From: Nilaparvata lugens
Taxonomy: Eukaryota > Arthropoda > Insecta > Hemiptera > Delphacidae
DNA: 64,000 nt
Assembly (NCBI RefSeq): GCF_014356525.2
Contig: NC_052505.1
Coordinates: 248,001 to 312,000 of the forward strand
Direction: 5' to 3'
Positions 49,101-60,105 of this stretch are shown here, one piece after another. Within the stretch, counting starts at the first letter, position 1. The number at the start of each line of letters is the position of its first letter. Made by a program: the position numbers and the translations under genes. Below the pieces are notes generated by a model. That model worked only from the letters and a program-made list of their open reading frames with translations. It ran no database searches and was not told where the DNA came from.

Positions 49101-50044
49101 TGAAATTTTTATTGATACCAATATGTACCATCAGACAATCGCCCCCGAATTTGAATTTGAAATATTTGATAATCAAGTGTTTTCAATAGAAATTCCAATA
49201 CTCCTTAAAAAAATTTTCATCCTTATACTCCATATAGAAATTCACATTTTCATAATACAATACAGAATCTATCTGCATACGCCCCCCATACTTTTTCTCC
49301 TCAAAGACATTTTCCTCCTTACAAATAATAATCAACAGTAAATTCGACATCATTTTTATCCCTTTTCACTTAATGCTATGATACAACAATTTTTTAACCT
49401 GCCACTCAACAGCACTATCAACTGCTTCTATTACAATTTGCATAACATTACTATCCTTGACTCCCACTACAACAAATACTTCATTCTTCCCTCATTATGG
49501 GCTTCATTCATTTATAATATTACTTCTCAGGTCTCACATAATCACCATTTATCAGGACTAGGTATTAGGTACAACATTGTCAGTTCTTTGGTCTACAAAA
49601 TATCATGGTAACTTGACTTGTTTGAGGGTTTTGCAATTACATAAACAATATCAGAGAGAACTTTATAATGAGGATAACAACGTAGTGCATTTATAATATC
49701 ACATATAAGTTTAGTTCTGCATAGTACCACCAGATTGCATAAGCATGTCAACGGTCGCTTGTGACGGCTTGTAATGAGTGGAAAGAGAAAAGTGGGCTGG
49801 CATGGGAGTATGGAAGGAGAGTGTCACTCTTTAGAACCGGTTTTTATAGCTGCAACTGGCAGCCTGCCAGGCTTTCAACTCATTTCTGAGAAAGCCTCAA
49901 CAATAATATTGCAAGCTCAACCAAAGGCCAATTAGTGGCGATTGTTATTAAAGACAAACAATTTCATTCCTTTGTGACTTGTAGCCTTCTGCTCTGACTC
50001 TCAACTCTAGAGCTGAATTATGAATATATATAATTTCTATTTTT
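49101..50044. other. non-coding, nothing recognised
   Basis: AT-rich, no domain in the short plus-strand frames at 49123-49341 and 49378-49611. A GC-richer patch lies at 49740-49900. Confidence 0.5.
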
Positions 50045-50610
50045 CTATAATCTGTTGATATGAGAAGTTCTTTAATATGATAAGGAGAAGAGAAGGAGGA
50101 TGATAAGAATAATGAGAAAAATAAGAAGAAAATATTATTTGATGATCATGAGTGGAAAAGAGTAGAAAGAGATGATGATAATGATGATAATAATAATAAG
50201 AGAAGGAGAACTGATGATGTGATATGACAGATAAAGAGAAGAAGAACAGAAAAAGAAGAACTTCTGATCATTTTCTTTCCCTCTCATACTCATTTCCTTC
50301 TTCTCACTTCTTCTTCCACTATTATTCTCAGCTCTTCATCTTCTTCTCGTTCTCTTCCTCTTCCTCCGCTATTCTCATCTTCATTTTCTTCTTCTTCTCC
50401 TTATTCCTCTTCTGCTTTTTTTCTGTTTCTTCTTTTCCTCCTCCTCCTCTTCCTCTCCCTACAAGAGAAAAAAGAATAAGAAGACACAAAGAAATAGCAG
50501 AAGAAGAATAAGATGGAGATGAATGAAATGAAGATAAAAATGATGGTGGAGGAGTTGAAGGAAGAGGAGGAGAAGGAAAAGAAGAAGTAGTAGGAGAAGA
50601 AGGAGAACTG
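50045..50610. repeat. purine / pyrimidine / purine low-complexity block
   Basis: About 50085-50262 is nearly all purine (GA-rich), 50263-50460 nearly all pyrimidine (CTT/CCT-rich) and 50461-50600 purine again. The adjacent opposite strands could pair as a large imperfect hairpin. The frames read from it (Ser/Phe or Arg/Lys/Glu-rich) are low-complexity artefacts. Confidence 0.85.
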
Positions 50611-50721
50611 CCATTTTACCACAATAGTACAGCAATAACTACACTGTTCCTCGAATTCAATATTGTTTGAGCAAAATATAATTTCTCAAGTATTGTGAAC
50701 TGATTGTAGGTCTCCACTACA

Positions 50722-51715
50722 ATGAATTGTGTGAAGTGCGACCATGATACATCTGACTCTAAAGAATTGACAAAGTGTGTGAATTGTAACTCTCTCTGGC
50801 ACGTAACCTGTAGTCGAATCAGAACAACCGGGAAATTAGCAGCTATGTCTAAAAAAGCGATCAAAGAGTGGCGATGTGACGATTGTACTAATAAGGTCAG
50901 TGTGCAAAAAAATAATCCATCTGACACCGATAACACCTCAATGATGGAGATGTTGAAAAACATCACGATGGAGATGAAAGAAACTAGAGCTGAAAATAGA
51001 GGAAGCTTCGAATCAGTGGAAAATAAATTATGCACATTGCTGACTAGTTTGGAAAAGCTGCGAAACAGGGTCAAAAAGTGTGGAAGAGGAGAATAAGGAC
51101 ATTAAAAAAGACTGTGTGAAACTCAATGCTGGAAATTCCGAACTAAAAAATCATATTAAAAACATGAAAATGGAACTAGTAGACATACAGCAATACTCTC
51201 GTAATCAAAACATTATTGAGATCACTGGTATTCCTGCTACGCATAATGAAGATTCATACGATATTTTTGAATCTATAGCCAATCTACTTGACATTCACTA
51301 TGACAGAGTAGATGTGTCGATCGCACACCGGCTGCCTGTAACGTGTAGGGGACACAACGGACACCCGAGCATTGTCGTGCAATTTGTTTTGAGATCTAAT
51401 AGAGCCAAGTGGTTGGACGCCGCCAGAAAAAGGAGAATTAAAACAACAGACCTGGCCACTACTCTTCAAGAAGGACTGATCTACATATCCGAACATCTCA
51501 CATACTATAATAAAGTTCTACTGGGATGCGCTAAGCAGTATGTAAAGCAAGAGAAACTTGCATACGCTTGGGTGAGAGATGGTGAAGTGTTCATCAGGAG
51601 GACCTCCAACAGTCATGCTCTCCGTGTCCGTTATCACGAGGATGTGGACAGGGAGGCTGGAGTGGAGGGTGACACGTCAATCGAAAACGTCGAGAAACGT
51701 CCGTTAAAAAACTGA
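50722..51715 (+). pseudogene. LINE ORF1 protein with PHD finger, one frameshift
   Basis: Starts at 50722 with a PHD-type zinc finger: CVKCDHD..., CVNCNSLWHVTC and WRCDDC give the C4HC3-like ligands within the first 60 residues. A coiled coil follows (MMEMLKNITMEMKE to LEKL). Near 51065-51085 a one-frame shift moves reading to the 51080-51715 frame, which continues the coiled coil (EEENKDIKKD) and then an L1-ORF1-like RNA-binding fold (SRNQNIIEITGIP, VDVSIAHRLP, PSIVVQFVLRSNRAKWL, IYISEHLTYYNKVLL). PHD plus esterase-free RRM-like ORF1 is known from insect CR1/Jockey-group LINEs; the role is RNA binding and chaperoning. No endonuclease/RT follows, so the insertion is orphaned. Only one lesion is visible, so it is a young copy. 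Confidence 0.88.
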
Positions 51716-51829
51716 GTAACAAGAGCTGAACCCTAGTAGTAAACTTATTATTGATTATTATTATATCATAAGTAAACTTATGATTATTGCAGTTCTAATA
51801 ACTATTCCAATGTCATTATTGCAGTTCTA

Positions 51830-52050
51830 ATGCCTGATTCAATCGCTGTTCACTATTTTAACACTACAATATTTTTGAACAAACAAAATATCAACAATAC
51901 TGACACAGAAGAGATCAGGAATCATATTAAATTAAACACATTACATTACCTTTATTCTCTGATCTGGGGGTGCATTACTATCCTTATGTTAGATATTAAT
52001 ACTTCAAACCAAATAATATCAGTTGCCAATATTAATTATCAATATTGATA
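51830..52050. repeat. dispersed repeat, inverted partner of 47052-47274
   Basis: See 47052-47274. Here it lies 115 bp after the stop of the LINE ORF1. A small duplicate TTATTGCAGTTCTAAT (51784 and 51817) sits at its left edge. The frame 51830-52048 is just this repeat. Confidence 0.88.
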
Positions 52051-52074
52051 AAGAACACAGAACACATTATTTTC

Positions 52075-52165
52075 ATCTTTCTTATCCTCTTCTCCTCCTT
52101 CATGATCCACTAATTCTTATTTCACTCATATGCTATTCCTTCTTCTTCTTTTACTCCTCCTCTTA

Positions 52166-52200
<35 letters not shown>

Positions 52201-52960
52201 AGAAGAAGAAGAAGAAGAAGAAGAAGAAGAAGAAGAAGAAGAAGAAGAAGAAGAAGAAGAAGAAGAAGGAGAAGAAGAGAAGAAGAAGAAGAGGAGAAGA
52301 AGAAGAAGAAGAAGAAGAAGAAGAAGAAGAAGAAGAAGAAGAAGAAGAGAAGAAGAAGAAGAAGAAGAAGAAGGAGAAGAAGAAGAAGGAGAAGAAGAAG
52401 AGGAGGAAGAAGAAAAAAATGAAGTTTTCAGTTCATCATCTTCTAAATAATTTCTAATCACTGTTGTATAGTATATTTTCATCTTTCTTATCCTCTTCTC
52501 CACCTTCATGATACACTAATTCTTATTTCACTCATATGCTATTCCTTCCTCTTCTTTTCCTATTCCTCCTCCTAGAAGAAGAAGAAGAAGAAGAAGAAGA
52601 AGAAGAAGAAGAAGAAGAAGGAAGAGAAGGAGACAAAGAGAGAAAAGAAGAAGAAGAATAAGAAGATGAAGAATAAATATGAAGTTTCCAGTTCATCATC
52701 TTCCAAATATTTATTATTTTTTATCACTATTGTATAGTATAATTATCTTCATCTTACTTATCCTCTTCTCCTCCTTCATGATCCACTAATTCTTATTTCT
52801 CTCATATGCTATTCCTTCTTCTTCTTTTTCTATTCCTCCTCCTAGAAGAAGAAGAAGAAGGAGGAGAAGAAGACAAAGAAGGAGAAGAAGAAAAAATATG
52901 AAAATGAATTTTTCAGTTAATCATCTTCTAAATATTTATTATTTTTTATCACTATTGTAT
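52075..52960 (+). repeat. minisatellite of three units, each with a GAA tract
   Basis: A unit of about 130 bp unique sequence (CTTATCCTCTTCTCC ... CATATGCTATTCCTTC, then TTCAGTTCATCATCTTC) is repeated three times with starts about 401 and 270 bp apart. Each copy contains a (GAA)n tract of very different length: about 52165-52415, 52575-52665 and 52845-52895. The long purine strand gives spurious Glu- and Ser-only frames. Confidence 0.92.
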
Positions 52961-53134
52961 AGTATAAGTTGGGGGAAAGTGAGAGTACTGAAGAAAAGCT
53001 GCCCCAAAGCTGCCCCAAAGCTGGCTCAAAGCTGGCTCAAGGCTGGCTCAAATCTGATTCTCGGTTCTAACCTTGCCCAATCCAATGTTATCTGAACTAA
53101 CTCAACCTAGTCTAACTCAACCCCTAATGTCACA
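52961..53134. repeat. short CAAAGCTGGCT tandem
   Basis: CCCAAAGCTG and CTCAAAGCTGG repeat about six times at 52992-53052 in a 10-bp period. Confidence 0.8.
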
Positions 53135-53560
53135 ATGAATCTCAAATGAAGATCCTCATTCCCACTTTTTTGGAAAAAAATAGATCCAGCTTTTTTTATT
53201 CTTTGAATAACTAAGAAACCGTTGATTTTTCAAAAAATCACAAGAATAACTTTTTACAGTAAATCTAATTACAAATACATTGACACCCCATTTGTTAAGA
53301 TTAAACAGAAAATAAGGATCTTATGGAAAAAGTAGATCCAATTTCTTGAATAACTAAGAAACCATTAATTCTACAAGGATAAATTTTTCCAGTAAATCCA
53401 TTGAATAACAAAATCTAACAAATTTTGTTAAGATTGAACAGAGAATAAGGATCTCATGGGAAAAATCAGATCCAATTTCTTGAACAACTAAGAAACCATC
53501 AAAAAGCTAAAAGAATAATTTTTTTCAGTAAATCCATTTGTCAAGGGATCTAACTCAACT
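53135..53560. repeat. ~135-142-bp degenerate tandem repeat, 3 copies
   Basis: TTGAATAACTAAGAAACC begins near 53203, 53345 and (as TTGAACAACTAAGAAACC) 53479, and AATAAGGATCT..TGG..AAAA near 53314 and 53447. It sits just left of the inverted-repeat element at 53613. Confidence 0.8.
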
Positions 53561-53612
53561 TTTTCTGAAGCTCAGCAACAAGCACACAGAATCTCTAAAG
53601 ATATATTTATGT

Positions 53613-53750
53613 TGAGACCTAGCACAGCTCCCTTTCTCAAGGAACACCAACCTCGGCACTAAACCCCCCCCCCCACAAGGGGGGATGACCCTCTGTCTTC
53701 AACCAGCTAAGTTTGAACTACTTGAAACTCACCTTCCCTCAGGTTGTATT
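53613..53750 (+). repeat. left terminal inverted repeat
   Basis: From TGAGACCTAGCACAG through the C-run to AGGTTGTATT. Pairs with 55357-55496. Confidence 0.9.
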
Positions 53751-53825
53751 GAGAACAAAAAATATATAATAAAAATGTATAAGAAAGAAGTCAAGTCAGA
53801 TATTTCACTATTGTTGATCAGAGTG

Positions 53826-54987
53826 TACATCTTGATTAGAGTATTACCAAATTTGAGTACATCACTCACACACCATATATTCAACAGACATCCAATCACA
53901 ATGATGAAATTCGAATTAGTTTAGAACAAGAAGATATTTATACACTTCCAAGTAGAAGTTTCCTCATAATTGAAGGTGAAATCAAAGTGAAAGATAAGAA
54001 TGATCTTGAAAGCAAGGACTTTTCACTTATCAATAATGGAGTTGCATACCTATTTGATGAAATCAGATATGAATTGGGAGGGGTTGAGTTTGATCGCACA
54101 CGTAATGTAGGATTAACAACAACCATGAAAAACTATCTATATCAATCAAAACTCAATGGAAAAATTATGGAGAATGCAGGATGGAATTTGACTGGATGGA
54201 AAAGTTGAGAAAAATTCTGCTTTTGCATTCCTTTGGATATGTGGTTAGGTGTGATGGAAGACTATAGAAAAGTTCTATTAAATGTTTGTCAGGAAATTTT
54301 TCTATCAAGATCATCATCAGACTTGAATTGTATTGAATCAGAGACAGCAAAATTAAAAATTGATATTACAAAACTACAATGGAAAGTACCCTACATACAT
54401 GCTTCTGACACTGTTCATCTTGATCTGCTGAGTTTAACACATAGTGATATACCAATGAGCATTCCATTCAGGTCATGGGAATTGCATGAATTTCCACAAT
54501 TACCTGAAACTACCAATCTTCAATGGACAGTTAACTTTGAACACATTAAAACCCAGATTCATTATTCTCGGATTTCAAAAGAATAGGAAAAATGTTATAA
54601 CTGCTAACAGATCACATTTCGATTCCTGTAATCTGTACAATGTAAATCTCTATTCAAATGCTCAATCATTCCCCTATGGAAATATTGCTGGTGATGAAAA
54701 TTTATTGTATCACATGTTCTCTGAATTCCAAAATGAATACTAACTATCCTTATAACAGCAGTACATCAATTGAGTATAAAACATTTGATGAATATGCACC
54801 ATTGGTTGTTATAGACTGTAGTAAGCAAAATGAACTATTGAAATCTGTAGCTATAGACATAAAGTTGACATTGGAAACAACAAATAATTTCTCAGAAAAA
54901 ACCAGTGCCTACTGTTTAATCCTCTATGATAATGAGTTTGAATGTACACCACTGAGTGGAACAGTAAAAAGAGTATTATACATTTGA
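53826..54987 (+). pseudogene. double-jelly-roll-like (capsid-like) protein, broken
   Basis: Belongs to a family seen in many arthropods and annotated, as I recall, as double-jelly-roll-like; that fold is the major-capsid fold of Polinton-like and related DNA viruses. Landmarks in order: DEIRISLEQEDIYTL near 53905, FDEIRYELGGVEFDRTRNVG near 54050-54110, the block around SFPYGN near 54670, and VVIDCSKQNELLKS near 54805-54850, ending AYCLILYDNEFE near 54910. About 380 codons are represented, close to what I remember for the family. Lesions: a stop near 53836, a TGA near 54208 with a frame change, and frame changes near 54555 and 54735. The capsid role is inference from the family and from the ATPase cluster 8 kb away. 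Confidence 0.8.
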
Positions 54988-55356
54988 AGAAATCTTCTAT
55001 AAAATAACAAAAAACTAGAAATATTCAAATCTAGAGTATCAATCTCTCAACCACTTCCACACTCTACAAATGTATCAATATTTCACCTTCAGCATCATCC
55101 CATTGATTTATCATCAATTTGCAGAATTGTTCTTGTTCTCCCATAGAATGATCTCCAACCATTTTCTTCAAATTTAATTTTAATTTTAATTGATGTTTGG
55201 TATAAAAGTTGCAGCTAATGGTATGCATTGTAAAAAATGCAAAAAATTCTGAATCAAATTTTTCATATCAACATTAATATCACTACTATTATATTTATCA
55301 TACAAATATCAACTGAATTTATCAACACTCATTATCTATTTCTATAATAGATGTTT

Positions 55357-55496
55357 AATACAACCTGAGGTGAGTTTTCAAGTAGTTCAAACTTAGCTGG
55401 TTGATGACAGAGGGTCATCCCCCCTTGTTGTGGGGGGGGGGGAGGTTTAGTGCTGAGGTTGGTGTTCCTTAAGAAAGGGAGCTGTGCTAGATCTCA
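55357..55496 (-). repeat. right terminal inverted repeat
   Basis: Reverse complement of 53613-53750, with a handful of substitutions and a longer G-run (about 55429-55443). Confidence 0.9.
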
Positions 55497-55993
55497 GTAG
55501 GTGTGATTTGAGAGTTTAAACACGTTTTTTTGCTCGAAATCCCTCTCCCCCCTCTTCACTCTCTCCCATCCCACCACCCCAGGCCCCTCCCCCCTCCCCA
55601 GCAGGGTGGGGGGTGTTCTAAAAATAGTTTTCCCCCCTCCCACACATCTCTCTCACCCTCTCTCTCTCTCTCTCCCTCTCACTCTCACTCTCTCTCTCTC
55701 CCTCTCTCTCTCTCTAATCTAATCCAATCTAATCTAATCTAATCTAACCTCTCTCTCTCTTCCCCTCTCACAGTGGGGACAAGGGTGATGAAGAAGGAGA
55801 GAGATATCTCTCTCTCTCAAATAGATTTTCTCTTCTCCTTCCCCAGTATAGATGAGGGGGGTGGATATCGATCATCAACTCTTGACTATTGGGTGAGGGA
55901 AAAAATAATTTCTTTTTGAGGGAAAAATTCCCTCTCTCTCTCTCTACATCTAATGCTATACTGACAGATTAAAGTGAATTGAGAAATTCCCCA

Positions 55994-56054
<61 letters not shown>

Positions 56055-56799
56055 ATCTATTGCTTAATAATCTATTGCTATATTGTCAGATTAAAGTGAA
56101 TCCTTATCTCTACAATAATCTAAGTTCTATAATATCCATATTATGCTTGGTTTTCAACTGACAGTCGAAAGTTCAATCAAACTGTTTATCAATATTATGC
56201 ATGTGTGAAAAATTGAGCTCTTTCGCTGTACAAGCACCCAGTCGTTATTGTTGAAGTGTTTTCTCCAACAATATGTAAGTATAATTTGAGGGTTTAGAGT
56301 CATAGTAGTGTATCTACAAAATTCTGTTTTTTAGCCTATCTGACCTATCTAAATAACTTTTTGTGGTCTATTTAGTGACACACACACTTATCTCATTGCA
56401 TTAGCCATTGGAAAGATAAGTGAATTTTGTATCTACAATCGAGTGATAAAATAAATGACACAAAAGCATATGTTCTGTTACACTTCTTTGACTTGAACAA
56501 AACTGAATGACACAAAAGCTTATCTTCAGTTACACTTCAGTTAGTGACGTACATAATAGCTTATGTGTCAACTTATGCTAGTGTGACAGTAACTTCGAGC
56601 GCGAAAAAGCTCACAAAATCAATGCTAACATAACCTTCATAGCCCATAAGTCTTGATTTAACAAGATAATCAGACTAGCTTCTGTATTTTCCCTGTTTGT
56701 GTTCTATTCTGATCAATGATCACAAAAAACAGAGGAGTTTTTTTTGTGTGAGTTGGCAAAGAAATGCTTGAAGGAAGCTGATGATTGTGAGTTGGAAGA
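55497..56799. repeat. CT-rich low complexity, TCTAA repeats, non-coding
   Basis: Long pyrimidine-rich blocks (about 55540-55715 and 55990-56052, the latter a (CT)n run), a TCTAA pentamer run at about 55714-55749, then plain AT-rich DNA to the LINE tail at 56800. Frames here are Leu/Ser low-complexity artefacts. Confidence 0.8.
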
Positions 56800-58215
56800 A
56801 AGTTTATTTATTTATTCATTCAACTTCCAATGGTACAACACCAATTTCTCATAAAAATAACATAGAAAAAAGATGCAATCAAAGAATATATAGATAAATA
56901 ATAATATACAACAATAAAAAACATCTATGTGGATAATTTTGAAGACAAAAATTAGAATACAGAATGAATCATAGTTAACATACAATATTATATATAAGTG
57001 AAAAGGCCAATGGAAGTTGACCACAAGGGGCATAAACAAGAAAGGGAACACCAAAATCACACATGCAGGGATCTCTTCATAGTTCTCCTGAGAAAGCTCA
57101 AGGACACCCCAAAGAAATCAACGTCAGCTGCAGCAGCCTCACAACCAGAGTGAAGTATTCTAGAAAGCCCACTATTATAGGCATAGGCTGTTGTGTGAGA
57201 GCATCTGCGAAAAATGGAGCCTTGAGCACATTCCTCTTGGAACACAGATGTTAATACTAGCCAGAAGTTCAGGGCAGTCCAAATATCCATTGACAGTCTT
57301 GAGAAGAAGGACCAGGTCGTTGTATTTCAACCACAGAACCAAAGGGGGGAGATGGAAATGTCCCTTTATCTCCTCCACAGGAACTTCAAAGTTCTTGAAA
57401 CCCATCCTGCAGCTCAGCATCCTCACGAAACGTCTCAGCACACTTTTCAGCAGGTTAATCTGATACAGATGGTATGGTGCCCAGATAATAGAGTCATATT
57501 CCAACACTGGAAGAACAAGAGCCCTAAACAAAACCAAGAGACTCTCGGGAGAACTGAAATCCTTGGTGGACCTGTATATAAAGCCAAGGAGAGATCTAGC
57601 CTCTCCAGTGATCACACTTATGTAATCCAGTGGGCTAAGAGACTGAGTCATACACTCCAAGGTCCTTGAAACTGCACTTTTCAAAGGAATGCCTCTCAAG
57701 GAGTATTGAAAATCAATTATACTTGTTCCACGCTTGAAAGACATTACAACACACTTGGTTACATTCAGAGCCATACCATTATCAAGGCACCACAAATCAA
57801 GGTTGTTGAGAGAATGCTGCAGAGATTCATGCCCTAAGTATTGCAATACCCTGTTGAATAACTTGACATCATCAGCATACATTAGAAACTTGGATGATAC
57901 GAAGCTTTTAATGTTGTTCATAAACAAGTTAAAGAGGAGGGGGCCCAAATGGGATCCCTAAGGGACTCCAGAGGGAGCCAGGAAAGGAGATGACATATGA
58001 CCCTAATATCTGACAATCAGAGTTCTGTTCCTCAGATGGCTGTTCAACCACTTGAGCATGACACATGCACCTCATAACCCTCCAGTTTGGCAACCAGGAG
58101 AGAGTGATTAACTTTGTCGAAGGCCTTTGAGAGGTCTAAATACAGACAATCGACCTGGCAGGCATCCTCAAAGGCACTCATCACATAATCCTGGAACAGG
58201 AGGTGGACACAACCC
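56800..58215 (-). pseudogene. LINE RT, 3' part
   Basis: Begins with LLFQDYVMSAFEDACQ and LDLSKAFDKVNHSLL (motif A) near 58075-58190, then after damage the open frame 57948-57175 starts at MGPLLFNLFMNNI, carries the catalytic block FLMYADDVKLFNRV near 57870-57900, LDLWCLDNGMALNVTKC and the C-terminal Leu-rich region. Stop near 57957 (GDPXGPLL) and frame damage near 57970-58070 kill it. The 3' UTR to 56800 ends in an AAATAAAT-type tail. Jockey/CR1-like by appearance; clade not settled. Confidence 0.92.
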
Positions 58216-58219
58216 TGCT

Positions 58220-59130
58220 ATGTAAAACAAATACCTGATTTTCACAAGTGCAATTTAGCTTCCATATTTTTGGAGTTTCATAATATGAATTACCCAGTTG
58301 CAAATTTTGATGATAACATTAGAGCTGAGGAACATTTCAGTAATTTCTGTAGGTATATGAGCTTGACCATCAAGAGGTTCACACTCATGAGAAGGGTTCA
58401 TGTCTCTAGTTTCCCTAAGTGGTTCCATTGAATTAAGGAGATTGATTGTAGCTAAGAAAACTGCTCATAGAAAGTATAAGGCAATTGGTAGTATTCAGCT
58501 TCATGGAGTTTCTTGCAATTTGAGGAATCAATGTCGTGCTTTGACAAGAAGGTGTTACAATAACTATTTACTTGGATTAGAAGGAATTTGTTTAGACAAA
58601 TTCTAAATCTTTCTGGACTCATGTGGATGGTTTGAGAAAAGTCTCAGCCAGACCTACTTTTATGGGACTGGACACAAAAAGTGCTGCAACTCCTCCTGTT
58701 GATAAGTAGTGTGAACTGTTTGCTGATTATTTTTCATCTATTTTTGTGCAGGACATGGTTAATGTCCCAACATTTGATTTGGGTTGAAACCAGTTAGTTC
58801 CATCCTGCTGCATTACTCCAATCAATATTCAACGCAGATTGGAAGCTCTGGATGTTGGCAGAGGAACTGGGCCTGATGAAATATCTCTTCCTGTAATTAG
58901 GTTTTTCTGTTCTGGCCATTCACCTGGCCATACTGGCTCTGCCTTGCTGAAGCTTGGTGTCTCCCCCAGAGATCTCAAAAACAGTTTCTTGGTACCTGAA
59001 TACAAATCTGGAGATCGAGGTGATGTAAGAAACTATAAACAGACCTATTACAATACAGTCTGTAATTGCCATGTTCTATGAGAGCATTGTTATGGACCAC
59101 CTGTATTTCCACCTGCTTAAAATGATGAGC
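58220..59130 (+). pseudogene. LINE EN-RT linker and RT start, inverted part
   Basis: Traces of the linker (RLIVAKKTAHRKYKAIGS near 58437-58490, NQCRALTRRCYNNYL, CELFADYFSSIFV near 58710-58750) lead to EALDVGRGTGPDEIS and GVSPRDLKNSFLVPEYKSGD near 58840-59015 and VRNYK. Several frame changes and stops. Ends at about HLLKMM (59115-59130), exactly where the minus-strand part takes over in the RT. Confidence 0.88.
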
Positions 59131-59142
59131 TTTGGTGATAAA

Positions 59143-59276
59143 TAGCCTATTATATTCATTGAAGAGAGTGAATAATTTGGAGAGAGCCATTGAGAGAGAT
59201 TCCAATGTATAGCCTATTATATTCATTGAAGAGAGTGAATAATTTGGAGAGAGTCATTGAGAGAGATTCCAATGTA
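59143..59276. repeat. 67-bp tandem duplication
   Basis: Unit TAGCCTATTATATTCATTGA... at 59143 and 59210, nearly identical. A diverged copy of its surroundings (GAGTTTTGGTGATAAATA...CATTGAAGA) is at about 59393-59440. Confidence 0.92.
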
Positions 59277-60105
59277 ATTTTAGTGTTATTGTTTCACAAT
59301 ATTATGTGATTTTCAGTCATTCTCAGACTATTTTTATTGTATTTCAGTATCCACTTTTCCAGTCCTTTAAAAAAAATGACGTTGAGAAATTATGAGTTTT
59401 GGTGATAAATATCTATAGGCTGTAGTCATTGAAGATAGTAACATTTTCGAGTTTGATTCAAGTGTCATTTGAAGAGGCTGGAATTTTCGAATTTAGTTTT
59501 ATTGTTATTGTTTCATATTTTGTTATTCTCATTCATTCTCAAAGCATTATAATTCCATTTCAGTACTTAATTTTCCAGTCCTTCAATAATGCTGAATTAG
59601 GAACCTGTGATTTTCTATACTTTTTATATATTTTCATATATCACTCATATTTTGTTATTGAATGTCAATGAACATCTATAAAATACATGAAACAAATATT
59701 TAATAGATTATAACTATTCATAACTGATGACTCTCAGAATAGCTCATCTCCAGAATATGATACATTTTTTGAAATTGATTACGGTCAAAATAGCGTAACT
59801 AGAACAAGGTATTTCATTTTTAATTTTATTTAATTGAATTTTCAATAATTCATCAGAATGAATCCACTGGTAGAAGCAAAAGATTCATACAGCATTGATA
59901 TGTGAGTTCCAGGTTGTTGAAATTGATACAGACCTCAGAAATAGTGAGGGAGTGTGAACTCATAGTTGTTTTTTGCTCTCATGAAAAGTTGGGTTTTTGT
60001 AGATATGCTACTATGACTTTTAACCCTCGAATTGGAATGAGCTAGCATAACTAAAAATACTTACATATTCTCAGACCTATTCCACCCAGGGTGGTATCTT
60101 AATAC
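59277..60105. other. non-coding, nothing recognised
   Basis: AT-rich with diverged copies of a phrase around 'tttattgttattgtttcatattttgttattctcattcattctca' (59284-59330 and 59499-59545). No domain in the 59429-59671 frame. Confidence 0.5.

Larger units (their letters stand above)
53613..55496 (+). mobile_element. TIR-bounded unit carrying a capsid-like gene
   Basis: About 138-140 bp inverted repeats (53613-53750 and 55357-55496) enclose 1.6 kb whose only coding content is the double-jelly-roll family pseudogene. Arms match over most of their length, including the poly-C/poly-G run next to AAGGGGGGATGACCCTCTGT, and similarity falls off outside TGAGA(C/T)CTAGCACAG. No target duplication is obvious. 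The whole unit is 1,884 bp, far smaller than a complete Polinton, so it is either a minimal derivative or a rearranged part of a larger virus-like element. Confidence 0.85.
56800..59130 (-). mobile_element. LINE insertion with 5' inversion
   Basis: The 3' portion (RT from motif 3 to tail) is on the minus strand at 56800-58215 and the upstream portion (EN-RT linker to RT motif 2) is on the plus strand at about 58220-59130. The two parts meet head to head, are complementary in coverage with little or no overlap and with a gap of roughly ten codons, and the truncated 5' end of the inverted part lies at the junction. That is the geometry expected for twin priming. The minus 3' end has an AATAAATAAATAAA tail at 56802-56816. 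Confidence 0.85.

Noticed and set aside
50224..50622. Ser/Phe-rich and Lys/Arg/Glu-rich frames on both strands
   Set aside because: Produced by the purine/pyrimidine low-complexity block.
52126..52509. Poly-Ser/Leu (minus) and poly-Glu/Arg (plus) open frames
   Set aside because: They are translations of the GAA/TTC tract and have no sequence other than repeat-encoded residues.
55714..55749. TCTAA pentamers considered as interstitial telomere sequence
   Set aside because: The unit is TCTAA, not CCTAA, and is part of a CT-rich low-complexity block.
57057..57961. Plus-strand frames across the LINE
   Set aside because: Antisense shadows of the RT frame at 57175-57948.
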